DNA of 64,000 nucleotides, from the NCBI GenBank assembly GCA_028641055.1, contig CM054057.1, positions 399,512,541-399,576,540 on the forward strand, given 5' to 3'. This document shows, piece by piece, positions 34,701 through 44,349 of the stretch (position 1 is the first letter of the stretch; each line of letters starts with the position of its first letter). A program made the translations under genes and the position numbers. The DNA is from Alopecurus myosuroides. Taxonomy: Eukaryota; Streptophyta; Magnoliopsida; Poales; Poaceae. The notes beneath the pieces were generated by a model, which saw only the letters and a list, made by a program, of their open reading frames with translations, was not told the origin of the DNA and did no database searches.

Positions 34701-37700
34701 GCCCTCGGCCTCCCTCCGGCCTCCCCGAGCACAGAACGATGCTCATGGTGAGCTCATCTACCTTCTGGTGGCCTCCATCTCCTCCCTCCCCCTCTGGTTC
34801 TCTCTGTCCCCGCCGGCCATCCACCGCCGCCTCGCCCAAGCGCTCCGGCGAGCACTCCGGCGACCTTTCGGTCAGCCGCGAGTACCCCCGCACTCCCTGC
34901 ACTTCCCTCCACCCCGTGGTGTGGTTTAATTTCAAAACCCCGTGCGGATTTGATCGAATTTGGAGTTCATCTGTGAGATTCATCCAGGGTGATGTCACCT
35001 CGACATCATGATGATGTCATATTTTTCCTCTGTTATTTTAAATTCCAGAAAAATGAATAATTTTGGTTAATTAATATCTTCCAAATTATTGCTCAGAAAA
35101 ATAAAGTAAAAATATGGGAGAGATCAGAAAAATGTAAGCTATCCAAAAATGTCACTTTCATACATGTTTGACACATTTCATTTTTGGACATTATTTAATG
35201 CTATTTAATCATTTAAAATAGAAAAATAAGTTTTTGTTCACCAAAATTAGAAAATTAAAAGTTATATACCAAAATGATCAAAATGACAAATACAACTTGT
35301 TTATGATGTTTTCAACCTCTTTTGAGCAACTAAAATGGTACTCCCTTTCAGAATCGCCCGAAACCCCCTCCGGGGCCTATTTCGGGATAAATTCAGTAAA
35401 AATGTTTAACTGACATACGAACCCTAGCAACCCAAAGATCATGCTTAGGGCTTTATTCCAGTGCATTAACTTGCTCATGCATACATGTTGTGCATTGCAT
35501 CGATGCCATGTGATGATTGTTGTTCTTTTTCTTTCGGTGTTTGTTCCCCCTCGGTAGAACGTGACTCCGAAGAGAAGGCCAGCAGTCCAATGGCGAATAC
35601 TTGATCTTAACCGACAAGTCAAGCACTTATTCCAGAAGATCTTTATATGGTTTTCTTATAACCAAGGCAAGCATAACCTCTTATCTGCTCATATATGCTT
35701 TCGAACAACATTTGATCTCGTACTTTGCATTCGATTCCAAACTATTTGATGTTAGTAGACATAGTTCACCTATATACTGCATTGCCTCAATATCCTGATC
35801 CACTGCTCCTAGTCGCCATAGATTTGCTTGTGCGCATCGCCAGAGCCTCATATCTGCTTTGCTTAGTCATACATGTTTGTTACCTCTGCTCCATCCGGTT
35901 GATGAATCAGAGATGCGATAACCTAGTATGATATGATGACGTGGTAAGATGAGCACTTTGTGGTTAACTTGACTAAGGCGAGGACGGGAGGCCACTTGGG
36001 AAGTGGTTCTTGGTCCTGTACTTGCCAACCCTAGGAGTAAAGTCTCGCCGTGGAAACTAAGACTGAGCGTGCAACCACACGCGGGGCCTAACAGACCGCG
36101 CTCGACTAACTAACTTGTTTGGTTCTATCCGTGAGTCACGTAGTTTGGGATTTCCATCTGCGTGTGAGTCAAAAACCTTTTGGAGGTGTTTAGGGCGTGA
36201 CCGGGACAAGTGATGGACGTACACGGATCTTGTTCCCGACTCACAGAACAGGTGCCGTCAGGAGGTGGCCAACTCCCTGTTGACGGGGTGGCCCTGTTTG
36301 GGTTGACTCATGGATAGGGCTCGACAAGGTAAAGGTCGTGGCCAACCACCCTCTGCCGCGCTCCATGGACGAGCGTACATGTGGCGTTAAGAGTCGGTTG
36401 GTACGTGTGGGTAAAGTGTACCACCCTGCAGGGATAAATCTTTCGGAAAGCCGTGTCCGCGGTTAAGGACGACTTGGTGAAAGCCACGAGGTCATAGATA
36501 ACTTAAACGTGACGTAAAAGATGTTGACAAGGCATGGAGGCAGTAGATCAAGGGTGCCTCCCCGGAGATGCCGGGAGGGGTGATCCTTGTAGCATGTGAG
36601 GTGCTGGGAAATGATGTTGGTGGATAAAAAGAAGGATGATACAGTAGTTGAGTTTCTCGTCTGTTTTGAAAACCCTCTACATGACGTGCTATTCTTCCTC
36701 AATTTGGAAAACAAACATTGCTTTACGCAAATCAGCCTTCATAAAACCCTTTATGAAACTAGCAGGTATATAATAGGTTAACTAAGTCTTGTTGAGTACC
36801 TCCCGTACTCAGGTTTGCTTAATTTTGGTTCAGGTGAAGATCTTTCTTCAGTGGTGTGTCAACGTGGACATCGACGAGTAGTTTGGGGTTCCCAGGTAGC
36901 AGCCTGGAATCTATGGGCTGGGAGGTCGCCTTATGTTGCGGCCTCTTAGGCCTTTTGGTTCTTGTTGATTAGCAACATATTTTGCCTTCCGTTGTTTGAT
37001 GAAATGTTGGGTCGTGTGACCTATGCTTGTAAGCTATACTCTAGTAACACCTGCTTAATAAAGCTTCATATTTAGAGTACTGCTTTGATCGGTTGTTGGT
37101 TTCGAGCTCATTGTTATACAGTTTTGGCTATGCCTGCATAGTTGTCGCAGTCGAGGGGTTGTGGAGCCGATGATCCATGTCCGAGCCCGCCTGTCGATGT
37201 GATCGGCCTGGGGCGAGGTAACCCCAGTAACCCTCGATTGTTGTTGCACTTTCTGGACACATAGCATCCCTGTATAGCTTTGGTCCCGTTTCCTTCAGTT
37301 TCATTCGATTCGTGGACGCTTTGATATGCCTAGTTGGTTATGACTAGCGTGGACACAAGGAGTAGTAGACTGGGGATCCGGACTACGTGCCGATGAATCC
37401 AGTCTGCCTGCCGTTGTTTGTTGCGGCCGGGGCTGGTAACCCTGAAGCCCTTGTGAGTCCATGTCTAGGAGCACATAACAGTATGTATATCTCTGGGTCT
37501 GGGGTCGTGACAAAGAACTTTTCCTGAGTTCGACACTAGCAGGCCTCAAAACCATACCCGGCCTCCTGCCGGTGCCTTATCATCAAATTAGCATTACCAC
37601 AAACATTAACAGGTTGTTGTTAAACATCGAGCCCCCAGAACATAGTAAATATAGTAACAGAAATAACGGACACCAGACTCGAGCATAAACAACCCTAAGC

Positions 37701-37968
37701 ATGCTATTAAGACACGGGCAACAAGCAACGGGGTTATAGGTGTGGAGGATAGGCTATATCAGGGTTACAGGATAACATGTGATTGGATCGGAACACAAGC
37801 AACGAATCTTAAGGCTAGCAGATTAGACAACGGAAAGTATCGGTATCCAGTGTGGGAAGGACACAATGGTTCAGGTGAGTGAATACTTGCCTGCGAACTC
37901 AGTAGCCTGGTACTGGGCTAACTCCTCTGAAATAGTGTCGTAAACCTCGTCTGTCTCAACGTCGTCGT
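25762..37968 (-). CDS. Putative acidic mini-gene exons in LTR A (right copy)
   Basis: Exon 1 is 37968-37891 and exon 2 is 25826-25762. Both are open and keep the GC-AG donor (GCAG|GCAAGT). Element B now lies in the intron between them, so the span is about 12 kb. Exon 0 would end at the GTGAGC donor near 39533. Confidence 0.4.
26666..30190 (+). repeat. Element B 5' LTR
   Basis: It starts TGTAACATCCCAAATTTGAG and ends GGGTCGTGACA. An ATG ORF (27205-27633) reads through a GTGAGC donor at 27452, the place matching exon 0 of the A, C and D LTRs. The candidate exon 1 at 28262 reaches TGA after 14 codons, so the mini-gene frame is broken here. Confidence 0.95.
30196..30207 (+). other. Element B primer-binding site (initiator tRNA-Met)
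   Basis: TGGTATCAGAGC lies 5 bp after the LTR end, the same 5-bp gap seen in element D. Confidence 0.95.
30208..33925 (+). pseudogene. Element B internal region: decayed pol remnants, no intact ORF
   Basis: No ORF longer than about 170 codons exists and none matches gag. Around 31885-32247 a plus-strand stretch aligns loosely with RT: a segment like the [14 protein letters not shown] region, then DKRVVEPIDDISTFSK in place of [16 protein letters not shown], then a degraded [16 protein letters not shown]. The rest is unassigned. The internal region is far more decayed than the LTRs, so the decay predates this insertion. Confidence 0.65.
33926..33962 (+). promoter_or_regulatory. Element B pre-PPT hairpin and polypurine tract
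   Basis: A perfect 8-bp inverted repeat (GAATCTCG, loop GGA, CGAGATTC; 33926-33944) precedes TAAGGGGGGTAGA and the 3' LTR. Element D has the same inverted repeat and polypurine tract. Confidence 0.85.
33963..37512 (+). repeat. Element B 3' LTR
   Basis: The 3550-bp copy is almost identical to 26666-30190. It contains 26 bp (about 35781-35806) absent from the 5' LTR, flanked by ACTGC direct repeats. Confidence 0.95.
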
Positions 37969-39240
37969 CTATTCGAGAAGAAGCAAACAAACAACGCAGA
38001 GAGACAAACAATCAATAACATGGCATAATGCAAAAACATGGGATGATGCATGACAATTTAATTTATGCATCAAAGATAAGCTAGTTGACATGGTAAACAT
38101 ATTTAAATGGGCCCATATGCAATTTGGGTTGCATATAGAAAGGCCCAAGAATTTAAGTTGAATTAAGTGATCTACCAACAACCATCATGTGAAAGTTGAT
38201 TAGTATGATGCATGGATGATGAAAACAATAAGAAAACAACAATAGCTTCAATTTGAAATGTTGTTTACCAAGTTTGGAATTTTTATTTATTAAGTTATGA
38301 AATTTGGCTTCTTAAATGAGTTACACAAACATTTATTGTTTTCACCCATTTTAATTGTTCAAAACAGATAACAAAATTCATATTTGGAAAGAACACAAAA
38401 TTTTAGATGGAATACATATTTCATTTGTTGAAAATGGATTTAAAATGAGCAAGTTATTAATTTGACAATTTTAAATGCATTAAATAAGAAACAGTTGTTT
38501 TCAGCAATTGAATTTATTTAAAACAGAACACAAAGTTGATATTTGCAAAGTCCATGAAAAATGGAATGGAAAACATATTTTATATGTTCAAAAAGGAATT
38601 TAGTTTGACCAAGTTATTAAATTTAGCAATTTTAAATGATTTAAACAAGATTTAAATTATTTAACCAATTTTAATTATCCAAAACAGGAAAAAAAGTTTA
38701 TATTTGGAAAGCTTGTTCAGTTTTGCATGGAAAACATATTCTACATGTGCCATTGAATTAAATTTGAATTAGTGATGAATTTGACCAAATTTGAAAGAGT
38801 TGTTTGAATTGAATTTTTGAAACCATTTTAAATGTTCAAAACAGTATACAAATGGTTTTAACATGTAGAGAAATTAATTTGGTATGGAAAACATATTTTA
38901 TTTGTTGAATTTGGAATTTTTATGCCCAAGTTATGAATTTTGCAATATTTAAAGCATTTAACAAGTAATAAATGTTTTCAGGATTTTCAATTATTCAAAA
39001 ACAGAAATAAAGTTGATAATGTGGTAGAGCATCTAAAATGGAGTGGTTTTCATGTTGAAAGTTTTGCAATTTGAGTTTCCAAGCAAAATTTATTAAATTA
39101 CAAAGTTTATTTGATAATCTGCCAATTTTATTAAATTACAGGGACTAGGAAAAATATTAACAGGGACTTGGGTGCGAATATGTTTTGATTCTAGATCTGG
39201 AAAATAAATAAAAAAGTGTGTGTTTTAATCGCGCGGGGGA

Positions 39241-39297
39241 GGAATCGATCCCGGGACCTCCTGGTGCGCGCGCACGGTAGCGTGACCAGTTGGGCTG
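39241..39297 (-). other. tRNA-like A-box/B-box module in LTR A (right copy)
   Basis: This is the same module as at 2989-3045: A-box at 39297-39286 and B-box at 39251-39241 on the minus strand, with unchanged spacing. Confidence 0.5.
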
Positions 39298-40484
39298 CTG
39301 TGGGGTTGGTGATGGATATAGGGCGCGCGTGTTTTTGAGGTAAAGGGTGCGGGCTGGACTGACGAAACTGAATCAACTTTCAGTTAACTGAACGCCGATC
39401 GGGGAGAAGAACGACGGCGACGATCGCTGCCGGCGTGCGAGGGCTGCTGCGCGCGCGGGCATGGGCGCGTGCTGGCCGTGCGTTCAGCGAGGATGGAGAG
39501 GGCAAGGGGAGAGAGAGACAGGGGCGGCTCACCGTGGCCCGAGCGGGAGCAGGCGACAGAGAAGTTGGCGGACGACGTCGATGGTGGCGAACGGAGCTTG
39601 GCGGCGGCGATCCGCGGCCTCCCAGGCCTCGTCGAGGAAGCGAGGAGGGAGAGGAGGCCGCGGGGTTTCCGTTCCCGTGCTCGCGCGGACTCGAAGATGG
39701 CTAGAACGGCGGCGATTCGAGCTCTAAGAACCGGCCATGGAGGCAAGGCTTGGGGTTCAGAAAAACTTCAGAGAGGAGGCAGGGAAAAGGAAGAGGGAAG
39801 GGGAATGGCGGCGGCGGTGATGGAGGAGGGAGAGGAGAGCTAGGGTTTCGGTCCCGTGGGGGGTTAAGTAGAGGAGGTGGAGCAGGTGAGCTCCTGCAGG
39901 GTGGGGGAGGTCTCCCCTCCTCTGTCTCCGTACAGAGGAGGAAGACGACAACGTCGTGGGCGCCTGGGCTTCGTGGGGGTGTGGTGGGCTCAGCCCAATT
40001 GGGCTGGCCTGCCCTCCCCCTTTTTTTTGTTTTTTTTTTCTGTTTCTATTTTTTTTTGTTCACCTTATTTTTGTAGGAAAGAAAAGAGGGAAAAGGAATA
40101 GGGTTTTGGGGTTGAAAAATTTTGGTGATAATTTTTATTAGTTATTTATTGCAAAAGCCCAGTTGTGCAAACTTTCATTTTTTGGAAATATTGAAATATT
40201 TAACCAACTTAAAAGAATTTGAGTGAATTTGCAATATATGAATTATTGAAATATTTAACCAAGTTAATTATTTGGAAATTCAAGTTTATTGGAAACATTC
40301 GAATAGTTGCTGTTTGGAAACTATTTTGAAACATTGGAACATACCAAGTATGAACCAAATTTGATTTGAATTTCAAATGGAAAACAAGTGAAAACAAATG
40401 CGATGCTCATGATGGAATGATGCAAACTAAAATTAAACAAGGAGCAAGCATTGTAGGGTTGTTTTTCATACTTGGGATGTTACA

Positions 40485-41318
40485 AAGGAGGACACCAAGG
40501 CGGATACCGCATGGCGCATGTGCGTGGACTACACCGACCTGAACAAGGCCTTCCCCAAAGATCCCTTTCCGCTACCCCGCATAGATCAGGTGATCCATTC
40601 CACTGCTGGTTGTGAGCTTTTGTCTTTCATAGATGCCTACTCTGGTTTTCATCATATAGCTCTCAACCCCGCTGATCAAATAAAGACGGCCTTTATTACC
40701 CCGTACGAGGCTTATTGCTATCGTGTCATGTGGTTTGGGTTGAGGAATGCGGGGGCTACCTATCAGAGATGCATGCAGAAATGCTTGCATGATCAAATTG
40801 GCAAAAATGTGCAGGTGTACGTAGATGACATTGTCATCAAAACGAATAAAACACATACTCTGCTTAGTGACATTGAGGAAACATTTGCCAACTTGCACAA
40901 GTATAAGATGAAGCTGAATCCGACTAAATGCACCTTTGGCGTCCCGGCTAGCAAGCTACTCGGCTTCTTGGTATCCAGTCGGGGCATTGAGGCCAATCCT
41001 TCAAAGATAAAAGCTATTGAGAGCATGTCTTTGCCGAGATCCCTGAAGGATGTGCAAAAGTTCACTGGTTGCTTGGCCTCTCTGAGCCGTTTCCTGGGCA
41101 GAATGGGCGAGAAGGCCTTGCCTCTGTATCAGTTGATGAAGAAAAATGACAAGTTTGTCTGGACACCACAAGCTGATGTGGCATTCAAGGGGCTGAAGGA
41201 CATGCTGGGTAGCGCTCCAATCTTGGCTAGCCCGCTACCCAAAGAGCCAATGCTGTTGTACATTGCTACGACTAACCGAGTAGTCAGTGTGGTAATTATG
41301 GTGGAAAGAGAAGAATAA
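40485..41318 (+). pseudogene. pol: Element E RT and start of RNase H (5'-truncated, in-frame stop)
   Basis: The frame is open from the A junction at 40485 (KADTAWRMCVDYTDLNKAFP). RT motifs include VDYTDLN, SGFHHIALN and VQVYVDDIVIKT (catalytic YVDD), followed by the thumb and LKDVQKFTGCLASLSRF. An in-frame TAA at 41316-41318 interrupts the beginning of RNase H, after MVEREE. The same frame continues at 41319, so a single nonsense mutation is the simplest explanation. Confidence 0.9.
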
Positions 41319-43706
41319 GGCAAGACCGTGCAGCGACCTGTTTACTATCTGAGTGAGGTGCTGTCCAGTTCCAAGCAAAACTACCCGCACTACCAGAAGA
41401 TGACTTACGGCGTGTACCTGGGCGCCAAGAAGCTGAAGCACTATTTCCAAGAGCATCCCATCACTGTGGTGAGCTCTGCTCCCATCTCGGACATCATGGG
41501 CAATAAGGAAGCAAGTGGTAGAGTAGCCAAGTGGGCAATTGAGCTGGCCGAGTACGCCCCCGCGTATGCGAGAAGAGAAGCCATCAAGTCTCAAATTCTT
41601 GCGGATTTTCTGGTGGATTGGGCTGAGGTGCAGTATGAGCCTCCTACCCCGGTATCCAACTACTGGAAGATGCATTTTGATGGCTCCAAGGTGAAGGAAG
41701 GCTTGGGTGCTGGCGTGGTGCTCACGTCACCCAAGCGAGATCAACTCAAGTACGTGCTGCAAATCCACTTCAAGGCATCCAACAATGTAGCAGAGTACGA
41801 GGCCGTGGTACATGGCTTGAAGGTGGCCAAGGAGGTTGGCGTGCAGCGCATCATATGCTATGGAGACTCAGATCTAGTTGTGCAGCAAGTTTCAGGCACT
41901 TGGGATGCTCTGGATGCCAACATGGCTTCATATCGGTTCCTGGTGCAAACCATGACTGGATTCTTTGAAGGATGCGAGTTCCAACACATACACCGAGCAG
42001 AGAATGAGGCAGCTGGTGAGCTGTCCAAGTTGGGGTCTTCTCGGCAATACATCCCGGCTGGGGTTGCCTTGGAGCATTTAAGGAAGCCATCTATCAAGCC
42101 ATCCCCCAACTCGGAATCCATATTTGTTCCTTCTCTGCTTGGTGAGGAAGCTGTTCCCATGGAGATTGACTTTGAGGCTGCAAAAGAGAACCCGGGGACT
42201 GCCGTCTCCATCCCGGGGACTGGCGCCTACAACCCGGGGACTGTCCGTTCTTACCCGGGGACTGTCTCTTCTTACTCGGGGACTGCCCCTCCTAACTCGG
42301 GGACTGTCGCATTCATTGAGGGAGTTCTCGCTGCGTGCACGAGATCTCGGGGACTTGTTCCCGCCCCAGAAGAAGAAGAAGTGGTGGCTGATCCCATGGA
42401 AGTGGACGAACCAGTGTTTCCCATCCGGGAGACACCGAGTTGGGATCTGCCCATATTATCCTTTCTAAAGGACGTCACCTTGCCGAGTGATGAGGTTACC
42501 TCAAGACAAATTCAGAGAAGGTCCAAGGGCTACACAATCTTCAGAGATGTGCTGCATAGAAGAAGTCCTACTGGTGTGCTGCAACGATGTGTAGAGCCAG
42601 AAGAGGGAGAAGAAATACTGGTGGAGATACACCAAGGAGAATGCGGGCATCACGCCTCTTCTCGGGCTCTGGTCAACAAGGCTTTTCGGCATGGCTTCTT
42701 TTGGCTCACTTCCTTGAAGCAAGCTGAAGATATCATGAGAAAGTGCAATGGCTGCCAAAGGTTTGCAAGTAAGATTCATATGCCAGCTTCCGAGTTGAAG
42801 ACCATTCCCATTACTTGGCCATTTGCTGTTTGGTGCTTGGATATGGTGGGTCCTTTCAAGCCGGCTAGAGGCAACATGACTCACATCTTGGTCATGGTTG
42901 ACAAATTCACAAAGTGGATTGAGGTGAAGCCTATTCGGAAGTGTGATGGAGCCACTGCCGTGAGTTTCCTAAAGGATGTGATCCTGAGGTATGGCTACCC
43001 GCGTAGCATTATCACGGATAATGGCACAAACTTTGCTGAAGGCAGGTTTGCGAGGTTCTGCAGAGATAAGCGCATTCGGCTAGATGTTGCATATGTTGCG
43101 CATCCCGCCTCCAATGGGCAAGTGGAAAGAGCAAATGGCATGGTGCTATCAGGCATAAAGCCAAGGCTGATTGAGCCGCTGCTGAAAACACCTTGGTGTT
43201 GGCTAGACGAGTTGCCAGCGATGTTGTGGAGTCTAAGGACTACCCCTAACCGCTCAACTGGCTACACGCTATTCTTTATGGTTTATGGAGCTGAGGCCGT
43301 GTTGCCCACTGACCTAGAGCATGACTCGCCCCGCGTAACACTCTACACGGAGGCAGAGGCTAGAGAAGCTCGAGAAAATGACATTGACCTGCTGGAAGAA
43401 GCAAGAGAGCTAACTCTGTCACGTTCAGCTGTTTACCAGCAAAACTTGAGGCGTTATCACAGCCGGAAAGTAAACCCAAGGGTTTTCCGAGAAGGAGACA
43501 TGGTGCTTAGGATCGTGCAGCGCACAGCCAGGATGCACAAACTATCTCCTCCGTGGGAAGGGCCGTTCATTGTGAGCAAGGCTCTACACAATGATGCCTA
43601 TTACCTTGTTGACACACAGCCATCCCAGAAGAACAGGCCGGATAGAGCAGGAGAAGAATCCAAGCGCCCTTGGAATGTAGCTCTACTCCGCCGTTTTCAT
43701 TCGTGA
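41319..43706 (+). CDS. pol: Element E RNase H, archaeal-type RNase H and integrase
   Basis: The frame is continuous with the RT fragment after the TAA, so no natural start is expected. The RNase H end is near 41328-41650. A second RNase H of archaeal type begins MHFDGSKVKEGLGAGVVL (about 41670-42050), with NNVAEYEAV and CYGDSDLVVQQV. A linker holds six 7-residue PGT/SGT repeats (42188-42315). Integrase has a zinc finger (HH near 42647, CNGCQRF near 42755). Its catalytic residues are Asp (LDMVGPF, 42840-42842), Asp (ITDNGTNF, 43017-43019) and Glu (GQVERANG, 43124-43126), with D-35-E spacing. It ends WNVALLRRFHS without a chromodomain. Confidence 0.9.
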   Translation, partial: GKTVQRPVYYLSEVLSSSKQNYPHYQKMTYGVYLGAKKLKHYFQEHPITVVSSAPISDIMGNKEASGRVAKWAIELAEYAPAYARREAIKSQILADFLVDWAEVQYEPPTPVSNYWKMHFDGSKVKEGLGAGVVLTSPKRDQLKYVLQIHFKASNNVAEYEAVVHGLKVAKEVGVQRIICYGDSDLVVQQVSGTWDALDANMASYRFLVQTMTGFFEGCEFQHIHRAENEAAGELSKLGSSRQYIPAGVALEHLRKPSIKPSPNSESIFVPSLLGEEAVPMEIDFEAAKENPGTAVSIPGTGAYNPGTVRSYPGTVSSYSGTAPPNSGTVAFIEGVLAACTRSRGLVPAPEEEEVVADPMEVDEPVFPIRETPSWDLPILSFLKDVTLPSDEVTSRQIQRRSKGYTIFRDVLHRRSPTGVLQRCVEPEEGEEILVEIHQGECGHHASSRALVNKAFRHGFFWLTSLKQAEDIMRKCNGCQRFASKIHMPASELKTIPITWPFAVWCLDMVGPFKPARGNMTHILVMVDKFTKWIEVKPIRKCDGATAVSFLKDVILRYGYPRSIITDNGTNFAEGRFARFCRDKRIRLDVAYVAHPASNGQVERANGMVLSGIKPRLIEPLLKTPWCWLDELPAMLWSLRTTPNRSTGYTLFFMVYGAEAVLPTDLEHDSPRVTLYTEAEAREARENDIDLLEEARELTLSRSAVYQQNLRRYHSRKVNPRVFREGDMVLRIVQRTARMHKLSPPWEGPFIVSKALHNDAYYLVDTQPSQKNRPDRAGEESKRPWNVALLRRFHS
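42190..42311 (+). repeat. 21-bp coding tandem repeat (PGT heptads) in element E pol
   Basis: Six copies of a 21-bp unit start at 42191, 42212, 42233, 42254, 42275 and 42296. Each opens with YCCGGGGACT or CTCGGGGACT. Translation gives P/S-G-T plus four variable residues per unit. The core CGGGGACT is the same as the polypurine-tract motif before E's 3' LTR (62951-62962). Confidence 0.85.
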
Positions 43707-44349
43707 GCAAATTGTGTATGTACTCTCTTATCCGAGTTAAACTTCTATTCGGCAATCTGAAATTGCACTCGGGGACTGCCCTCATCAAAACTGTTCCTTG
43801 TGTTTACTCTGCTTTACTTTGTCTATTCGGTTGAACCACTTAGAATTTCAAAAGCATACAAAGTAGTGTGTTTAAACTCACCGGACACTCTGCGACTCTG
43901 CTGCTGTCTGCAACCCGGCTTCATGGCAAGCCAGAGAACAAGCCAAAGAGTCAATGAACACATGAAAAGTTGCAAAGGAAAGGAAGCGTGTGGCAACCGA
44001 GTAGAGTGTTTTTTGCTGTTTTTTCTTTCCGGCTAAGTGGTGGGCAGTGTTACTATGAATTTTTCTAAGTGGCTAAGTATTTGAAACTCCTACTTTGAAC
44101 TCTTGTGACTCGACTACCAACAAAGCATCAAGTTGTAGGTAAGAGCTGAGATAAAAAGGAAAGAGCGGATAAAAAATGCAACTCGGGGACTTGCATACTA
44201 ACGCAACCCGGCATTGAGCCAGAATCGCTCAAATATCAAGTAGTAAATTTCAAACTGAAATAAAAAAGGAGTAGCAACAAAGACTTAAATGTTTAGATAC
44301 ATCTGCACCCGGCATCCCGGGGATCTCATGAAAGTTTTAAGATAAAGTT
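43707..44349. other. Element E spacer between pol and the antisense gene
   Basis: No supported gene is seen. The stretch contains two further CTCGGGGACT motifs (43768-43777 and 44182-44191). It probably serves as the 3' untranslated region of both the sense pol transcript and the converging antisense gene. Confidence 0.55.

Larger units (their letters stand above)
26666..37512 (+). mobile_element. Element B: young, non-autonomous Ty3/gypsy retrotransposon
   Basis: The element is 10.85 kb with LTRs of 3525 and 3550 bp, TSD AAGAA (26661-26665 and 37513-37517), an initiator tRNA-Met binding site and a polypurine tract. The LTRs differ by only about five substitutions, a one-base indel and a 26-bp indel (by eye), so it inserted recently. 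The 3.77-kb internal region has no intact gag or pol. Its LTR end, pre-PPT hairpin and PPT closely match element D, suggesting a D-like relative supplied the proteins. Confidence 0.93.
1..40484 (-). mobile_element. Element A: Tekay-type Ty3/gypsy retrotransposon, interrupted by C and B
   Basis: The element reads on the minus strand. Its 5' LTR is on the right (25294-26665 plus 37518-40484) and its 3' LTR on the left (window start to 4244). Base 1 aligns with base 25401 of the right LTR, so about 107 bp of the left LTR lie outside the window. The internal region is 4245-7224 plus 22425-25293, about 5.85 kb once element C is removed. Gene order is ORF0, gag, protease, RT, RNase H, integrase, chromodomain, as in chromoviruses. 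The right border TGTTACA at 40484 is followed by AAGGA, the expected TSD, but the left copy is outside the window. Element A disrupts the RT of element E. Its own ORFs carry two nonsense codons and one in-frame deletion. Confidence 0.93.
25294..40484 (-). repeat. Element A 5' LTR, split by element B
   Basis: The LTR parts are 25294-26665 and 37518-40484, about 4.34 kb in total; 37513-37517 is the duplicated AAGAA. Joining across B restores the sequence seen uninterrupted at 1258-1270 of the left LTR (ACAAGAACTTTTCC). The right end TGTTACA marks the border with element E. Confidence 0.95.
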
